Shown: positions 7,808-16,356 of the stretch, in pieces
Layout: every line of letters begins with the position of its first letter
How positions within the stretch are numbered: position 1 is the stretch's first letter
DNA from: Actinomycetota bacterium
GTDB lineage: Bacteria; Actinomycetota; CADDZG01; WHSQ01
Assembly: GCA_009379915.1 (NCBI GenBank)
Contig: WHSV01000011.1
Coordinates: 1-58,726, forward strand
Direction: 5' to 3'
Length of the DNA: 58,726 nt
Made by a program: the position numbers and the translations under genes
Notes under the pieces: model-generated
Database searches by the model: none
Seen by the model: only the letters and a program-made list of their open reading frames with translations
What the model was told of the DNA's origin: nothing

Positions 7808-10111
7808 CTACGGGTCGTCTCCGGAAGGCTTCTTACGACCGTTGCCGCCACCGCCGGGGGGAGTGGTCGAGGGTTCGGGAGAGGGTGTCGGGTTCTTGGT
7901 CGGCTCTGGATCGGGTTCCTCTTCGTCCTTGTCCGGCTCTTCCTTTTTCTCCTTGTCGTCCTTGTTCTTCTTCTCCGGCTTCTCGGGAGGAGGCGGGGGA
8001 GTACTGATCACCGTGCCGGAGTCGATTCCGTCCTCGAAGTACTCGACCGGGTAACCACCGATCTCCATCGCCTGGGCCATGAACGCTCCCCACATGGGGG
8101 CCGGGCTCACCGGAGCTCCGCCCCCGCTGACCTCGTATCCCTGCACCGGGCGGCAGAGGTCCGTATCGGTGCAGTAGCGCATCTCGGGAACGACCCCGCT
8201 CTTCTGCAGCGGATAGCCCTCCCACACCACGGTCGCGAGCTGGGGCGTGTAGCCCGCGAACCACGCATCGCGGAAGTTCTGCGTCGTGCCGGTCTTGCCC
8301 GCGACCGGCCGGCCGATGTTCGCGGCCGTCCCAGAGCCCGAGGTCACGACGCTCTGAAGTGCCTCGTTCAACAGGTTGACCGAGTTCTCGTCGACGACCT
8401 GCGTGCTCTTCATCCGGACCTTCTCTTTGCCACAGGCCTTCGAGCTGTTCGGACGGTAGACCTTGACGCACTCACCGTTCGAGTTTTCGACGTAGGCGAC
8501 CGGCGTGATATCCGGCAGCGCTCCGCCGTTGGCGAGTCCCGCGTAGGCGCGGGCCATCTGCAGTGGGGTCACGTCCTGTGTGCCGAGGACGAGCGAGCAG
8601 TTGGGAGTTGTCGGCTGCTTGCCCTTCTTGCTCGGATTCCCGTCGAAACCAAACCCGCCGAGCAGGTCCGCGACGTTCTGGGGGCCGATCTCGACGATGA
8701 GCTGGGCATAGATCGTATTCACCGACGATGCGGTGGCCGACATCAAGTCCATATAGCCGTAGCTGGCGAAGGCGTAATTAGACGGCTGCCACAACTCGCC
8801 GTCCGTGGCGCATTGCGGATCGTCGATCGTGTACGGGCTCGCTCCCGAGAAGCTCGACTGCAGAGAGACCCCGTTCTCGATCGCGGTCAAGAGAGTGAAG
8901 GGTTTGTAGGAGGATCCGGCCTGGCGGTAGTTGTCGCTCGCGTAATTGAAGCCGCGCGCCTTCTTGACGTTGTCGAAGTCGCGGCCCCCGACAAAGGCCC
9001 TGACGGCTCCGTTCGGAGTCATGGAGACGAGCGCCGCCTGGGGATCCTCGGGGGTGGTCAAGGTGGAGGCGATTGCATCCTCCGCGGCTTGCTGCATCTC
9101 CATATCGAGCGTCGTGTGGATCTTGTAACCACCGGTGTAAAGCTCGTTGCCGAACTCTCGCTGGAGGTCGCGCCTGAGCCACTCCATGAAGTAGGCGGCG
9201 GGCTGCTCTTTGCCCGTGGTCGGGTCACCGCCCTTGACGATCTTGATCCTCTTGCCCAGCCACTTGTCGGCCGTTGCCTGGTCGATGTATCCCTGTTCGA
9301 CCATCTGGGTGAGCACCCTGTCGCGTCGTGCGCGCGCCGCTTCCTGGTTGCCCTGGGGTTGGTAGGACTCGGGCGACGGGATTATGCCGGCAAGGAAAGA
9401 GGCCTCGCCGAGATCGAGGTCCTGGGCGCTCTTGTCGAAGTAGGTGCGAGCCGCGGCTTCAATTCCATAGGAGCCGCGACCGAAGTACACGGTGTTGAGG
9501 TAGAAGCCGAGAATCTGATCCTTGGAGTAGCGACGCTCGAGCTTGACGGCGAGAATCGCCTCCTTGAGCTTGCGCTCCACCGTGCGGCCCGGATCCTCGA
9601 GCACGGCCTGCTTGATGTACTGCTGGGTGATCGTCGATCCACCCTGTTGGATCTCGCCGGACGTCAGGTCGGCCCACGCAGCTCGGGCCATGCCGCGCAC
9701 CGAGATTCCGTTGTGCTGGTAGAAGGTGCGGTCTTCGGAGGCCACGACCGCCTCACCGATGTGCTTGGTGGCCTTTTTGTTGATGAGCTCATCGGTGTTG
9801 ATCAGGAAGCGGCGTTGCTCGCCGGAGAAGATGCCGATGAGGTTGCCGTTTGTGTCGTAGACCTCGGCCGCCGACGCGAGGGGCACCTCCCGGGGCAAGG
9901 GGATATTGGCGAACGCGTACGTGAGGAACAGCACCGTCCCGCCTACGCCCAGGGCAACCAGCGGGAGCATCCACCCCAGGCGAAGCAGCCAGCGCGACGC
10001 GCGCGGCCGCTTGACCGGCGCGCGGACTCGCCGAGGTGGTGCTTTTGTGGTGCGCGTCGAGCCCTTGGCGATCCTCGTCCCGCTCGAGGGCCTGCGCGGA
10101 GATTTGCTCAT
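7808..10111 (-). CDS. Class A penicillin-binding protein (transglycosylase/transpeptidase)
   Basis: This bifunctional enzyme polymerises and crosslinks peptidoglycan. There is a basic cytoplasmic tail (residues 1-40) and one membrane anchor (about 43-70). The glycosyltransferase 51 domain has VVASEDRTFYQHNGIS with its catalytic Glu and GGSTITQQYIKQ. The transpeptidase domain has the Ser-x-x-Lys of GSSYKPFT, an SVN motif and KTGTT. The tail is rich in Pro, Glu, Lys and Asp, with many PxP repeats. The 767-residue length is normal for PonA-type proteins. Its position upstream of the GT87 gene matches mycobacterial ponA1. Confidence 0.93.
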   Translation of the reverse strand: MSKSPRRPSSGTRIAKGSTRTTKAPPRRVRAPVKRPRASRWLLRLGWMLPLVALGVGGTVLFLTYAFANIPLPREVPLASAAEVYDTNGNLIGIFSGEQRRFLINTDELINKKATKHIGEAVVASEDRTFYQHNGISVRGMARAAWADLTSGEIQQGGSTITQQYIKQAVLEDPGRTVERKLKEAILAVKLERRYSKDQILGFYLNTVYFGRGSYGIEAAARTYFDKSAQDLDLGEASFLAGIIPSPESYQPQGNQEAARARRDRVLTQMVEQGYIDQATADKWLGKRIKIVKGGDPTTGKEQPAAYFMEWLRRDLQREFGNELYTGGYKIHTTLDMEMQQAAEDAIASTLTTPEDPQAALVSMTPNGAVRAFVGGRDFDNVKKARGFNYASDNYRQAGSSYKPFTLLTAIENGVSLQSSFSGASPYTIDDPQCATDGELWQPSNYAFASYGYMDLMSATASSVNTIYAQLIVEIGPQNVADLLGGFGFDGNPSKKGKQPTTPNCSLVLGTQDVTPLQMARAYAGLANGGALPDITPVAYVENSNGECVKVYRPNSSKACGKEKVRMKSTQVVDENSVNLLNEALQSVVTSGSGTAANIGRPVAGKTGTTQNFRDAWFAGYTPQLATVVWEGYPLQKSGVVPEMRYCTDTDLCRPVQGYEVSGGGAPVSPAPMWGAFMAQAMEIGGYPVEYFEDGIDSGTVISTPPPPPEKPEKKNKDDKEKKEEPDKDEEEPDPEPTKNPTPSPEPSTTPPGGGGNGRKKPSGDDP

Positions 10112-10124
10112 TCGAACGAGTCTA

Positions 10125-10193
10125 GGCGTCGGCGGAGCTTCGCTGCGCCTCGCCGAGCGAAAGGCTCGGAATCCGCCCTACGGGCGGACAAGT
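10125..10193 (+). repeat. REP-like two-hairpin element, copy 1
   Basis: This stretch of about 69 bp contains two adjacent dyads: CCGAGC pairing with GCTCGG, and CCGCCC pairing with GGGCGG. A second copy, roughly 85 % identical over the same length, lies in reverse orientation at 35910-35979. It sits in the gap upstream of the PBP gene. Confidence 0.7.
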
Positions 10194-10260
10194 CTCTAGG
10201 CTCCTGAGATGGGCAATCCTTCGCCTTTACAGATTTCGCCGCTTCCACGCCTCTAGCCCC

Positions 10261-11730
10261 TCAGAGGTTGCTCGGAGGCAGAAATCCGTAGCTCAGCCCC
10301 TCGATGGCGAGGTAGATGACGACCGCCAGGGTGCCCACCGCGATGAGAGCGGCAACCCCCACCATCACGGCGGTGTCGGCGCGGTCCTCGGAGTAGACGA
10401 GCGTGGCGGTGGTCGCCTCGACCTCGGGGGCGACGAACCCCGCTCTTCCCGCCCCTCGCCGGTAGGCGATCGCTCCCGCCACCAATGCGAGTATCAGGGC
10501 GGCGCCGCTCAATGAAAGGACCCTGTCGAAGTCGCCGAGCGTGTCCCGAGCGAGCCCGAGCACGGACGGCGGGGCGAGGCCCAGGCAGAGTCCGGCAATT
10601 AACAGAACGCTCGCCGCCACGGTCGGGCGCACCTCGGACGTGTTGTGCGCGCTCCGGCGTGCGAGGCGCGCGGCCAAGGCCACTCCGGCGGCGACCGTCA
10701 GGAGCAGCAGACCTGCGACCAAGCTCCACACCACCGACGGCCCCCCGGCTCGATCAAAGGCCGGCACCGCGGTCGCGACGATTGCCACCCAGCCCGCCGT
10801 CGGAGGCAGGAATCCCAGCAGGAGCCCTCCGGCCGCGCGGGCCACACCGCGGGTCGCCGTGCACAGCGCCACCATCGTGACCGCAAACAGGGCCGCGAGC
10901 GCGCCCGCCTGGAGGGCCGCCGGAGCGGCGACGAGGAGCCCCAGGCTCAGCCATACCGGCCAGGACCCGAGCAGCGAGAGACTCAGTTCCCTTCCGGCCA
11001 GAGCCGCGCCGCACAATCCGAGGGCCGCCACCAGAGCAGCGACCGCGAGCCATGGTCCGGCCGCAGACAGAGGAACACCGAGCAGCGCCAGAGGTCCACC
11101 AAGAAAAAGCGGCAAAGCGGGTGCCGCCGGCGAGTCGAGCGCCTCCCAAACCCCCGTGAGCGGCAATGCTCCCGAGCGAACCACGAGGGATGCTAGTGCG
11201 AGTCCCAGAGGCAGCCCCCCGAGTGATTCGGGCACGGTCCACACTCGATCGTCCAGGGCGTGGAGCGCGAACGCCCCGACGAGGGCCAGGTCGGACAATC
11301 CGATCGCGAGCAGTGCCCCCACCCGGAGCTCGTCCTGCGAGAGGAGCGCGACCAGGGCGACGGACGACGCGAGCCACAACGCGAGGCCGGGTACAACCCA
11401 ATCATTGAGGGATGCCAGGAGGACCCCACTGCTCGCGAGACCGACGAGCGCCGCCGATCCGAGCGTCCGGTCGTTCCCCAGCGCGCCCGCGAGCAGCCAG
11501 GCGCAGGCAACCGCAGCTCCCGCTATGACCCCTCGAGGCTGTCCCAGCGTGGTCGAGCGCCAGACCGCCTCGTCACCGGCGGCGGCCACGGCCAAGGCGA
11601 TGCCGGCGGCGCTTCCGATCGTCGCCGCGGCCACGAGGATGGCTCGGCGCCATCTGCGAGGCGCGAAAACCGCCCCGGCCAGGAGGAGGGCCAGGACGAC
11701 GTGTACTGAATACAGAATTACGGGACTCAC
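10261..11730 (-). CDS. Polytopic membrane protein resembling NuoM/NuoN/Mrp antiporter subunits
   Basis: The 489-residue protein has about 14 membrane segments. SGALPLTGVWEALDSPAAPA resembles the segment of proton-pumping subunits in which a Lys and HxWLPDA precede the discontinuous helix. GFLPPTAGWVAIV resembles the G(I/L)PPTAGF motif of NuoN. Most conserved charged residues of true pumps appear to be absent: Ser stands where the pump Lys is expected and Val-Trp replaces His-x-Trp. The GTG start at 11728-11730 overlaps the preceding stop as GTGA. It is the last gene of the DUF5318 operon. No other nuo gene is present. The antiporter-like assignment is inference from motifs. Confidence 0.6.
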   Translation of the reverse strand: MSPVILYSVHVVLALLLAGAVFAPRRWRRAILVAAATIGSAAGIALAVAAAGDEAVWRSTTLGQPRGVIAGAAVACAWLLAGALGNDRTLGSAALVGLASSGVLLASLNDWVVPGLALWLASSVALVALLSQDELRVGALLAIGLSDLALVGAFALHALDDRVWTVPESLGGLPLGLALASLVVRSGALPLTGVWEALDSPAAPALPLFLGGPLALLGVPLSAAGPWLAVAALVAALGLCGAALAGRELSLSLLGSWPVWLSLGLLVAAPAALQAGALAALFAVTMVALCTATRGVARAAGGLLLGFLPPTAGWVAIVATAVPAFDRAGGPSVVWSLVAGLLLLTVAAGVALAARLARRSAHNTSEVRPTVAASVLLIAGLCLGLAPPSVLGLARDTLGDFDRVLSLSGAALILALVAGAIAYRRGAGRAGFVAPEVEATTATLVYSEDRADTAVMVGVAALIAVGTLAVVIYLAIEGLSYGFLPPSNL

Positions 11731-12443
11731 GGGGCCCCCGCAATCAGTCCTGCAGCGACAAGGAGCGCCAGCGTGGCGACCGCCATCACGGCGACGCGCA
11801 CCCGGGCAGCGAGCAACCGAGCGAGCAGCCCTCCCCCGATGCCGAGGGTAATCACGGCAGCCGACGCTGCCGCCCATCCGGCAACCGAATCAACGACCTC
11901 CGAGCCGGGCACCTCCTCCAAGCCGAGCAGAACCTTCGGGCCCCAGAATGCGGTCACCAGCGCGAGGGCCATGGCCAGGGTCTCGAGGCCCGTCCAGGCC
12001 CAGGCGCCCAATCCCCGCACCGGAAGCGCCGCGACCCACAGAGCCAGAGCGAGAGTGGCGGCAACCGCCGCGGCGGTGACTGCGACCGCCGTCGTCTCCG
12101 GACCGACCAGGAGCGTGGGTCCGAGAACCGCTTGCACCGACCGGAGCTCGGCGAGCTCCATACTGCCCCACCTGAGCGCAACGATGCCGAGAGCGCCGGC
12201 AACGACCGCCAGCCCCGCCGCGGCCAGCGCCTGATCTATGCGGTCCATCCGAAGACAGCGTCCGAAGGTGATCAGCGCGAGGCCCGCAGCCGCCGCGGCG
12301 AGCGCTCCACCAACGAGACCGGTCAGATAGCCGAGGGCCAGGACGAGCCCGCCGGCGCGCGCTCCGGCGGCAACGGCCAGGGTCGATCTCTCTGCATGAG
12401 TCGGTGCCACGGTTTGTGGCTCGGTTTCGGAACGAGCGCTCAA
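11727..12443 (-). CDS. Hypothetical multispanning membrane protein
   Basis: This 238-residue protein is rich in Ala, Leu, Val and Gly, with about seven membrane segments and few charged residues. I do not recognise a family. Its translational coupling to the NuoN-like protein suggests that the two form one membrane complex, perhaps a counterpart of another small Nuo or hydrogenase membrane subunit. I chose TTG at 12443 because it overlaps the DUF5318 stop as TTGA. A GTG 11 codons later is the alternative. Both members of the pair are absent from the corresponding mycobacterial locus as I know it. Confidence 0.6.
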   Translation of the reverse strand: MSARSETEPQTVAPTHAERSTLAVAAGARAGGLVLALGYLTGLVGGALAAAAAGLALITFGRCLRMDRIDQALAAAGLAVVAGALGIVALRWGSMELAELRSVQAVLGPTLLVGPETTAVAVTAAAVAATLALALWVAALPVRGLGAWAWTGLETLAMALALVTAFWGPKVLLGLEEVPGSEVVDSVAGWAAASAAVITLGIGGGLLARLLAARVRVAVMAVATLALLVAAGLIAGAP

Positions 12444-12889
12444 CCCTGCTGCTTGCGTTCCCGCAGCGGGGGCCGGCCCGCGAACTTCCTGCCCGTGACG
12501 TAGGACCGCATCAAGTGATTCCACGCGCAGTCGGTGCAGACCTCGACGACGTAACAGGTGAACTGGTCGTAGTTCGCCATGAGCTCGTGCAACCAATCAG
12601 TCGGGTAGACGACGCGGCCGCTGTTGTGCTTGAGGTCGTCTCCGTAGACGTAGCGGACCCAGCGAAGGGTTTCGTGCGAACACACCGGACAGGGCGCGGG
12701 AACTTCCTCGCCAATGTTCTTGCCCGCCCGCATCAACTCGGGATGCGCGTCGCAAACATCGGTGGTCGCAAGCCGGCCTCCTCTGAGCGCCTCGAGCGTC
12801 GAGCGTCTCGCCAGGCTGTAGTCGACCACCGGTCCCGTCGTCGAGACGGGGGGCCTCGTTGGATCGAAGGACCTACCCGAAAGGGTCAT
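12440..12889 (-). CDS. DUF5318 family protein (zinc-ribbon-like)
   Basis: This 149-residue soluble protein has CPVC near residue 68 and CTDC near residue 118, a probable zinc-binding pair. It also has the conserved stretches VVDYSLARRSTLEALR, DVCDAHPELMRAG and WNHLMRSYVTGRK. The family is found next to the class A PBP gene in actinobacteria (the Rv0049 position). Its role is unknown. The ATG at 12889 has only a weak ribosome-binding site. Upstream in-frame sequence runs through the repeat array and is not likely to be coding. Confidence 0.82.
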   Translation of the reverse strand: MTLSGRSFDPTRPPVSTTGPVVDYSLARRSTLEALRGGRLATTDVCDAHPELMRAGKNIGEEVPAPCPVCSHETLRWVRYVYGDDLKHNSGRVVYPTDWLHELMANYDQFTCYVVEVCTDCAWNHLMRSYVTGRKFAGRPPLRERKQQG

Positions 12890-12951
12890 GGCGTGATGGT
12901 AAGCGCGCCGGGGGTCTTGTGGACCGGGGTTTGCTCCGGAATCCTGGATCA

Positions 12952-13232
12952 CCTTGGTCTCGCCGGACTCAAACCGGGCACCGAGAAGGAGAGTCGGGAG
13001 TGACACGAGCCCGGGTTGTGTTGGTCTCACCGGGCGACAACCGGGCACCGACGGGAGACTCGGAAAGGGATCGGGTTGTCGGGCCCGGTTACGTGGGTCT
13101 CGCGCGGGGGCGAGTACCCGGCTTCGTCGGGGACGAGAGGGTGGGGAGTCGAGTTTTCGGGCCCGATTGTGTTGGTCTCGCCGGGCGAAACCGGCACCGA
13201 AGGGCGGCTCTTCCGGTTCCTCGGGCCCGCCT
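12952..13232. repeat. Four degenerate tandem repeats of about 70-78 bp
   Basis: Four units start with TTGGTCTC or TGGGTCTCGC at about 12952, 13020, 13092 and 13171. Shared blocks are CCGGGCGA near the start, ACCGGGCACCGA in the middle and a GGGCCCG-TTGTG end. The units have diverged by substitutions and small indels. No coding potential is evident. They belong to the same family as the blocks near 13.4, 22.3-22.6 and 32.9-33.4 kb. The rest of 12890-13604 holds no recognisable gene. Confidence 0.75.
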
Positions 13233-13377
13233 AGAGCGGATTCTGCGAAGGTTCGACCCTCAACCCACCGAAACGATGGCTGAATGTCGAGAGCTCCCAT
13301 GTGCGGACATCTGCTCATCCTCTGGGGTGAGTGAGCGTCCAAGCCTGCCTCATTACCCAACCGAGGGGCAGATCGAC

Positions 13378-13527
13378 CCCACGGGCACCAACTCACACCC
13401 GTAGATGCCGGGTTTGCCCTCTCCCACCCACTCCGAAGCGGGCGGATCCGGTCGACTCACGACCAACTCGGCCCGTAGGTGCTGGTTTTGCCTTGCCCGG
13501 CCCTAGAAGCACCCGGAGCGGCCAGAT
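13378..13527. repeat. Two further repeat units of the dispersed family, opposite orientation
   Basis: Two units of about 70-80 bp share the core CACCAACT followed by CCCGTAG-TGC-GG-TTTGCC at about 13386-13417 and 13461-13492. The orientation is opposite to the neighbouring four-unit array. They lie upstream of the padR operator-like array. Confidence 0.7.
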
Positions 13528-13604
13528 CCAGCCGGGTCAAATCCCCACGAGGCCTCAGACCGCCTCTTCCGGAGCGCCCGATTTGCCAAGATCATTGTCA
13601 CGTG

Positions 13605-13653
13605 GTGATATATCAACTCGATATATCCAAGTGATGTATCGTGGTGATACTTG
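13605..13653. promoter_or_regulatory. Four operator-like half sites with exact 13-bp spacing upstream of padR
   Basis: GATATATC starts at 13607 and 13620, GATGTATC at 13633 and the degenerate GATACTTG at 13646. The spacing is exactly 13 bp each time. The array ends about 40 bases before the padR start and overlaps the place where its promoter should lie. It is a good candidate for the binding site of PadR itself. Confidence 0.65.
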
Positions 13654-13694
13654 AAATCGACAGCACCTTAGGCGAACGACCAGGAAAGGACGCA

Positions 13695-14276
13695 ATGAAG
13701 AAGGCAGGGATGCTCGAGCTGCCCGTTCTGGGCCTGCTCAAGGAGCGTTCGATGCACGGTTACGAACTGCGTAAGCAGCTCGGCGCCATGCTCGGGCCCT
13801 TCTACCAGGTGTCCTGGGGCTCGCTCTATCCCACGTTGAGGCGGCTCGCCAAGGCGGGGGCCGTCGAGAAGGCCGAGCCGGCACCGGACAAGCCCAAGAC
13901 CGCCGGAGCACTGACCGGCGGACGGCGCAAGACCGTTTACACGATCACCTCACAGGGCGAGGCCATGTTCCTGCAGATGCTCGAGGAGACCGCGGCCGCG
14001 GTCGACGCCGAGCACTTCACCTTGAAGCTGGCCTTCTTCAGATATCTGGCCCCCGAAGCTCGCCTTGCGCTGCTCGAGCGGCGACGGGCGTACCTCCAGG
14101 AGAAACTCGCGCAGTTCAAGTCGAACCTCCGCACTTATCGCGAGCGCATGGACGGCTACGCGCTGTCCCTGCAGAACCACGACATGCGTGCCACCGAAAG
14201 TGACATTGCGTGGATCGAGGAACTCATAACCAACGAGCGGAACCTCAACGAGGTCCGCCCCAACACACAGAGCTGA
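13695..14276 (+). CDS. PadR family transcriptional regulator
   Basis: This is a 193-residue repressor-type regulator. The N-terminal winged helix reads [20 protein letters not shown], then [16 protein letters not shown] basic wing follows ([12 protein letters not shown]), and then a C-terminal helical domain for dimerisation and effector sensing ([20 protein letters not shown]). ATG at 13695 is preceded by GGAAAGGA; the frame is open further upstream but would run through the operator array. ino1 begins 17 bases downstream in the same direction, as for Rv0047c/ino1 in Mycobacterium, so PadR probably controls itself and inositol-phosphate synthesis. Confidence 0.92.
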   Translation: MKKAGMLELPVLGLLKERSMHGYELRKQLGAMLGPFYQVSWGSLYPTLRRLAKAGAVEKAEPAPDKPKTAGALTGGRRKTVYTITSQGEAMFLQMLEETAAAVDAEHFTLKLAFFRYLAPEARLALLERRRAYLQEKLAQFKSNLRTYRERMDGYALSLQNHDMRATESDIAWIEELITNERNLNEVRPNTQS

Positions 14277-14293
14277 AGGGGGACAACGCTTCC

Positions 14294-15487
14294 ATGGCCA
14301 AGGTAAGAGTTGGAATAATCGGAGTCGGAAACTGCGCTTCGGCACTCGTCCAAGGAGTCGAGTTCTACGCGAAAGCGCGCGACGACGAGCGTGTTCCCGG
14401 ACTCATGAACGTCGAGCTCGGCGGTTACCACATCAGCGACATCGAATTCGTGTGCGCCTTCGACGTCGACTCCAACAAGATCGGCCTCGATCTGTCCGAC
14501 GCCATCTGGGTCGAGCCCAACAACACCGTCAAATTCTCGGACGTTCCCGAAACGGGTATCAAGGTCCAACGAGGACACACCTACGACGGACTCGGCAGCT
14601 TCTATCGCGACGAGATCACCGAGAGCGAACTGCCTCCGGTGGACGTCGCGAGGGTCTTGAAAGAAACCAAGTGCGACGTGCTCATCAACTACCTACCCGT
14701 CGGTTCCGAGCAGGCCGCTCGCTTCTACGCCGAGCAGGCGCTCGAGGCTGGCATCGGCTTCATCAACTGCATGCCGGAGTTCATCGCAACGCGCGAGGAC
14801 TGGGCCGACCGCTTCACCCGCAAGGGCATTCCGATAATCGGTGACGACATCAAGAGCCAGGTCGGCGCGACGATCAGCCATCGCGTGCTCTCGAAACTGT
14901 TCGAGGACCGTGGCGTGATCATCGATCACACCTACCAGTTGAACTTCGGCGGCAACATGGACTTCAAGAACATGCTCGAGCGCGAGCGCCTGCAGTCCAA
15001 GAAGATCTCCAAGACCCAGAGCGTCACGTCTCAGATCTCCGGCGGTATCGACGCCGACGACATCCACATCGGTCCCTCGGATCACGTGCCTTGGCTCAAG
15101 GATCGCAAGTGGGCTTACATCCGGATCGAGGGCCGCGAGTTCGGCAACATCCCCATCAGCATGGAGCTCAAGCTCGAGGTATGGGACTCGCCGAACTCGG
15201 CGGGCGTCGTAATCGATGCGATCCGTTGCATCAAGCTGGCTATGGATCGCGGTGAAGGTGGGCCGCTGCTCGCTCCGAGCGCGTACTTCATGAAGTCGCC
15301 GCCGGTGCAGTACAGCGACTCCGAGGCGAAGGAGCTCGTCGACGCCTTCATCCGGGGTGACGACAGCGAGTTCATCCTGCACTCGGGCGGCTCGGGGGGT
15401 GACCCGCAGGTCTCCGGTACCACCCACGGCAACGGCCTCGTCGAGCGCCACGTCGACCTCGAGCGGGAGTTCGAGCCGAAGCGGTAG
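14294..15487 (+). CDS. ino1: Inositol-3-phosphate synthase
   Basis: This enzyme converts glucose 6-phosphate to 1L-myo-inositol 1-phosphate using NAD. In actinobacteria the product feeds phosphatidylinositol, PIMs and mycothiol. The Rossmann motif is [18 protein letters not shown]. Typical stretches are [36 protein letters not shown], and NFGGNMDF with [15 protein letters not shown]. At 397 residues it is slightly longer than the mycobacterial enzyme (about 367) because of a hydrophilic C-terminal extension rich in Gly, Glu and Arg. It is co-transcribed with padR, and a strong terminator follows. Confidence 0.95.
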   Translation: MAKVRVGIIGVGNCASALVQGVEFYAKARDDERVPGLMNVELGGYHISDIEFVCAFDVDSNKIGLDLSDAIWVEPNNTVKFSDVPETGIKVQRGHTYDGLGSFYRDEITESELPPVDVARVLKETKCDVLINYLPVGSEQAARFYAEQALEAGIGFINCMPEFIATREDWADRFTRKGIPIIGDDIKSQVGATISHRVLSKLFEDRGVIIDHTYQLNFGGNMDFKNMLERERLQSKKISKTQSVTSQISGGIDADDIHIGPSDHVPWLKDRKWAYIRIEGREFGNIPISMELKLEVWDSPNSAGVVIDAIRCIKLAMDRGEGGPLLAPSAYFMKSPPVQYSDSEAKELVDAFIRGDDSEFILHSGGSGGDPQVSGTTHGNGLVERHVDLEREFEPKR

Positions 15488-15507
15488 CGATCGAAGAATC
15501 CAACAAG

Positions 15508-15537
15508 GGCCCCCGGAACACCCGGGGGCCTTTTCTT
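15508..15537 (+). terminator. Rho-independent terminator after ino1
   Basis: A nine-base-pair perfect stem (GGCCCCCGG pairing with CCGGGGGCC) with a short loop is followed by TTTTCTTT. It closes the padR-ino1 operon. Confidence 0.9.
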
Positions 15538-15552
15538 TGGTTGACTGGTGGA

Positions 15553-16290
15553 ATGAAGGGCTACGGAGCGCGCACCTACGGTGATCGCATCGCGGGCGTC
15601 TACGACGAGCTGTACGGAACGCTCTTCGATGTCGATGCAACCGTCACGCTGCTTGCGGAGCTCGGCGGCGGCGGTCCTGCCCTCGAACTCGGGATCGGGA
15701 CCGGACGCATCGCCCTTCCGCTCGAGGACCGCGGCGTCGACGTCACCGGCATTGACGCCTCCGAGGCGATGGTCGCCGAGCTTCGGGCGAAGCCGCGCGA
15801 GGACGACATCCCCGTCGTGATGGGTGATTTCGCCGACGTCGACATCGAGGGACGCTTCAAGCTCGTGTTCGTCGTCTTCAACACACTCTTTAATCTCGCG
15901 ACACAGGACGAGCAGGTGCGGTGCTTCACCAATGTCACCAAGCATCTAACCGAGGACGGGGTCTTCCTCGTCGAGGCCTTCGTGCCGGATATGACGCGCT
16001 ACACGCGCCACCAAACGACCGGGGTCGACCGTCTCGACTCAGAGTCAGTCCACCTCGAGGCGAGTCGCCACGATCCAGTCAACCAGACCGTCGACAGCCA
16101 GCACATCCACCTGCGCCGTGGCGAACCGGTCGAGATGTACCCCGTGTCGATCCGCTACGCCTACCCGAGCGAGCTCGACCTCATGGCCCGCCTCGCCGGT
16201 TTGCGTCTCCGCGCCCGCTGGGGTGGCTGGCACAAGGAACCGTTTACGTCCGAGTCGAAGTTTCATGTCTCGGTGTACGAGCACGCCTAG
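15553..16290 (+). CDS. SAM-dependent class I methyltransferase
   Basis: The SAM-binding motif I reads ALELGIGTGRIALPL, followed by VTGIDASEAMVAELRAK, VVMGDFADVDI and a motif near FNTLFNLATQDEQ. This fits the Methyltransf_25-type fold. The length is 245 residues. ATG at 15553 follows GGTGG. The substrate is unknown. It follows the ino1 terminator, so it has its own promoter or relies on read-through. The MFS transporter starts 66 bases later on the same strand. Confidence 0.85.
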   Translation: MKGYGARTYGDRIAGVYDELYGTLFDVDATVTLLAELGGGGPALELGIGTGRIALPLEDRGVDVTGIDASEAMVAELRAKPREDDIPVVMGDFADVDIEGRFKLVFVVFNTLFNLATQDEQVRCFTNVTKHLTEDGVFLVEAFVPDMTRYTRHQTTGVDRLDSESVHLEASRHDPVNQTVDSQHIHLRRGEPVEMYPVSIRYAYPSELDLMARLAGLRLRARWGGWHKEPFTSESKFHVSVYEHA

Positions 16291-16356
16291 GACTCGCCTT
16301 GTCGGCAGTGGAGTGCGCGTGGACGCTTTCACGCCCGTCGGGCGGAGAATAGATCG

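Noticed and set aside
6804-8054. 416-residue open frame on the plus strand
   Set aside because: It is antisense to the glycosyltransferase and PBP genes, has charged low-complexity composition and shows no family motif. It is a by-product of high GC.
10541-11851. 436-residue Arg/Ala/Ser-rich frame on the plus strand
   Set aside because: It is antisense to the NuoN-like membrane gene. The residue composition mirrors the complementary strand.
12952-13232. CRISPR array
   Set aside because: The units are degenerate, 68-78 bp long and lack identical short repeats separated by unique spacers. No cas gene is present.
12890-13396. N-terminal extension of the DUF5318 gene upstream of 12889
   Set aside because: The frame is open only because it runs through GC-rich repeats. 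The homologous family starts near MTLSGRSF.
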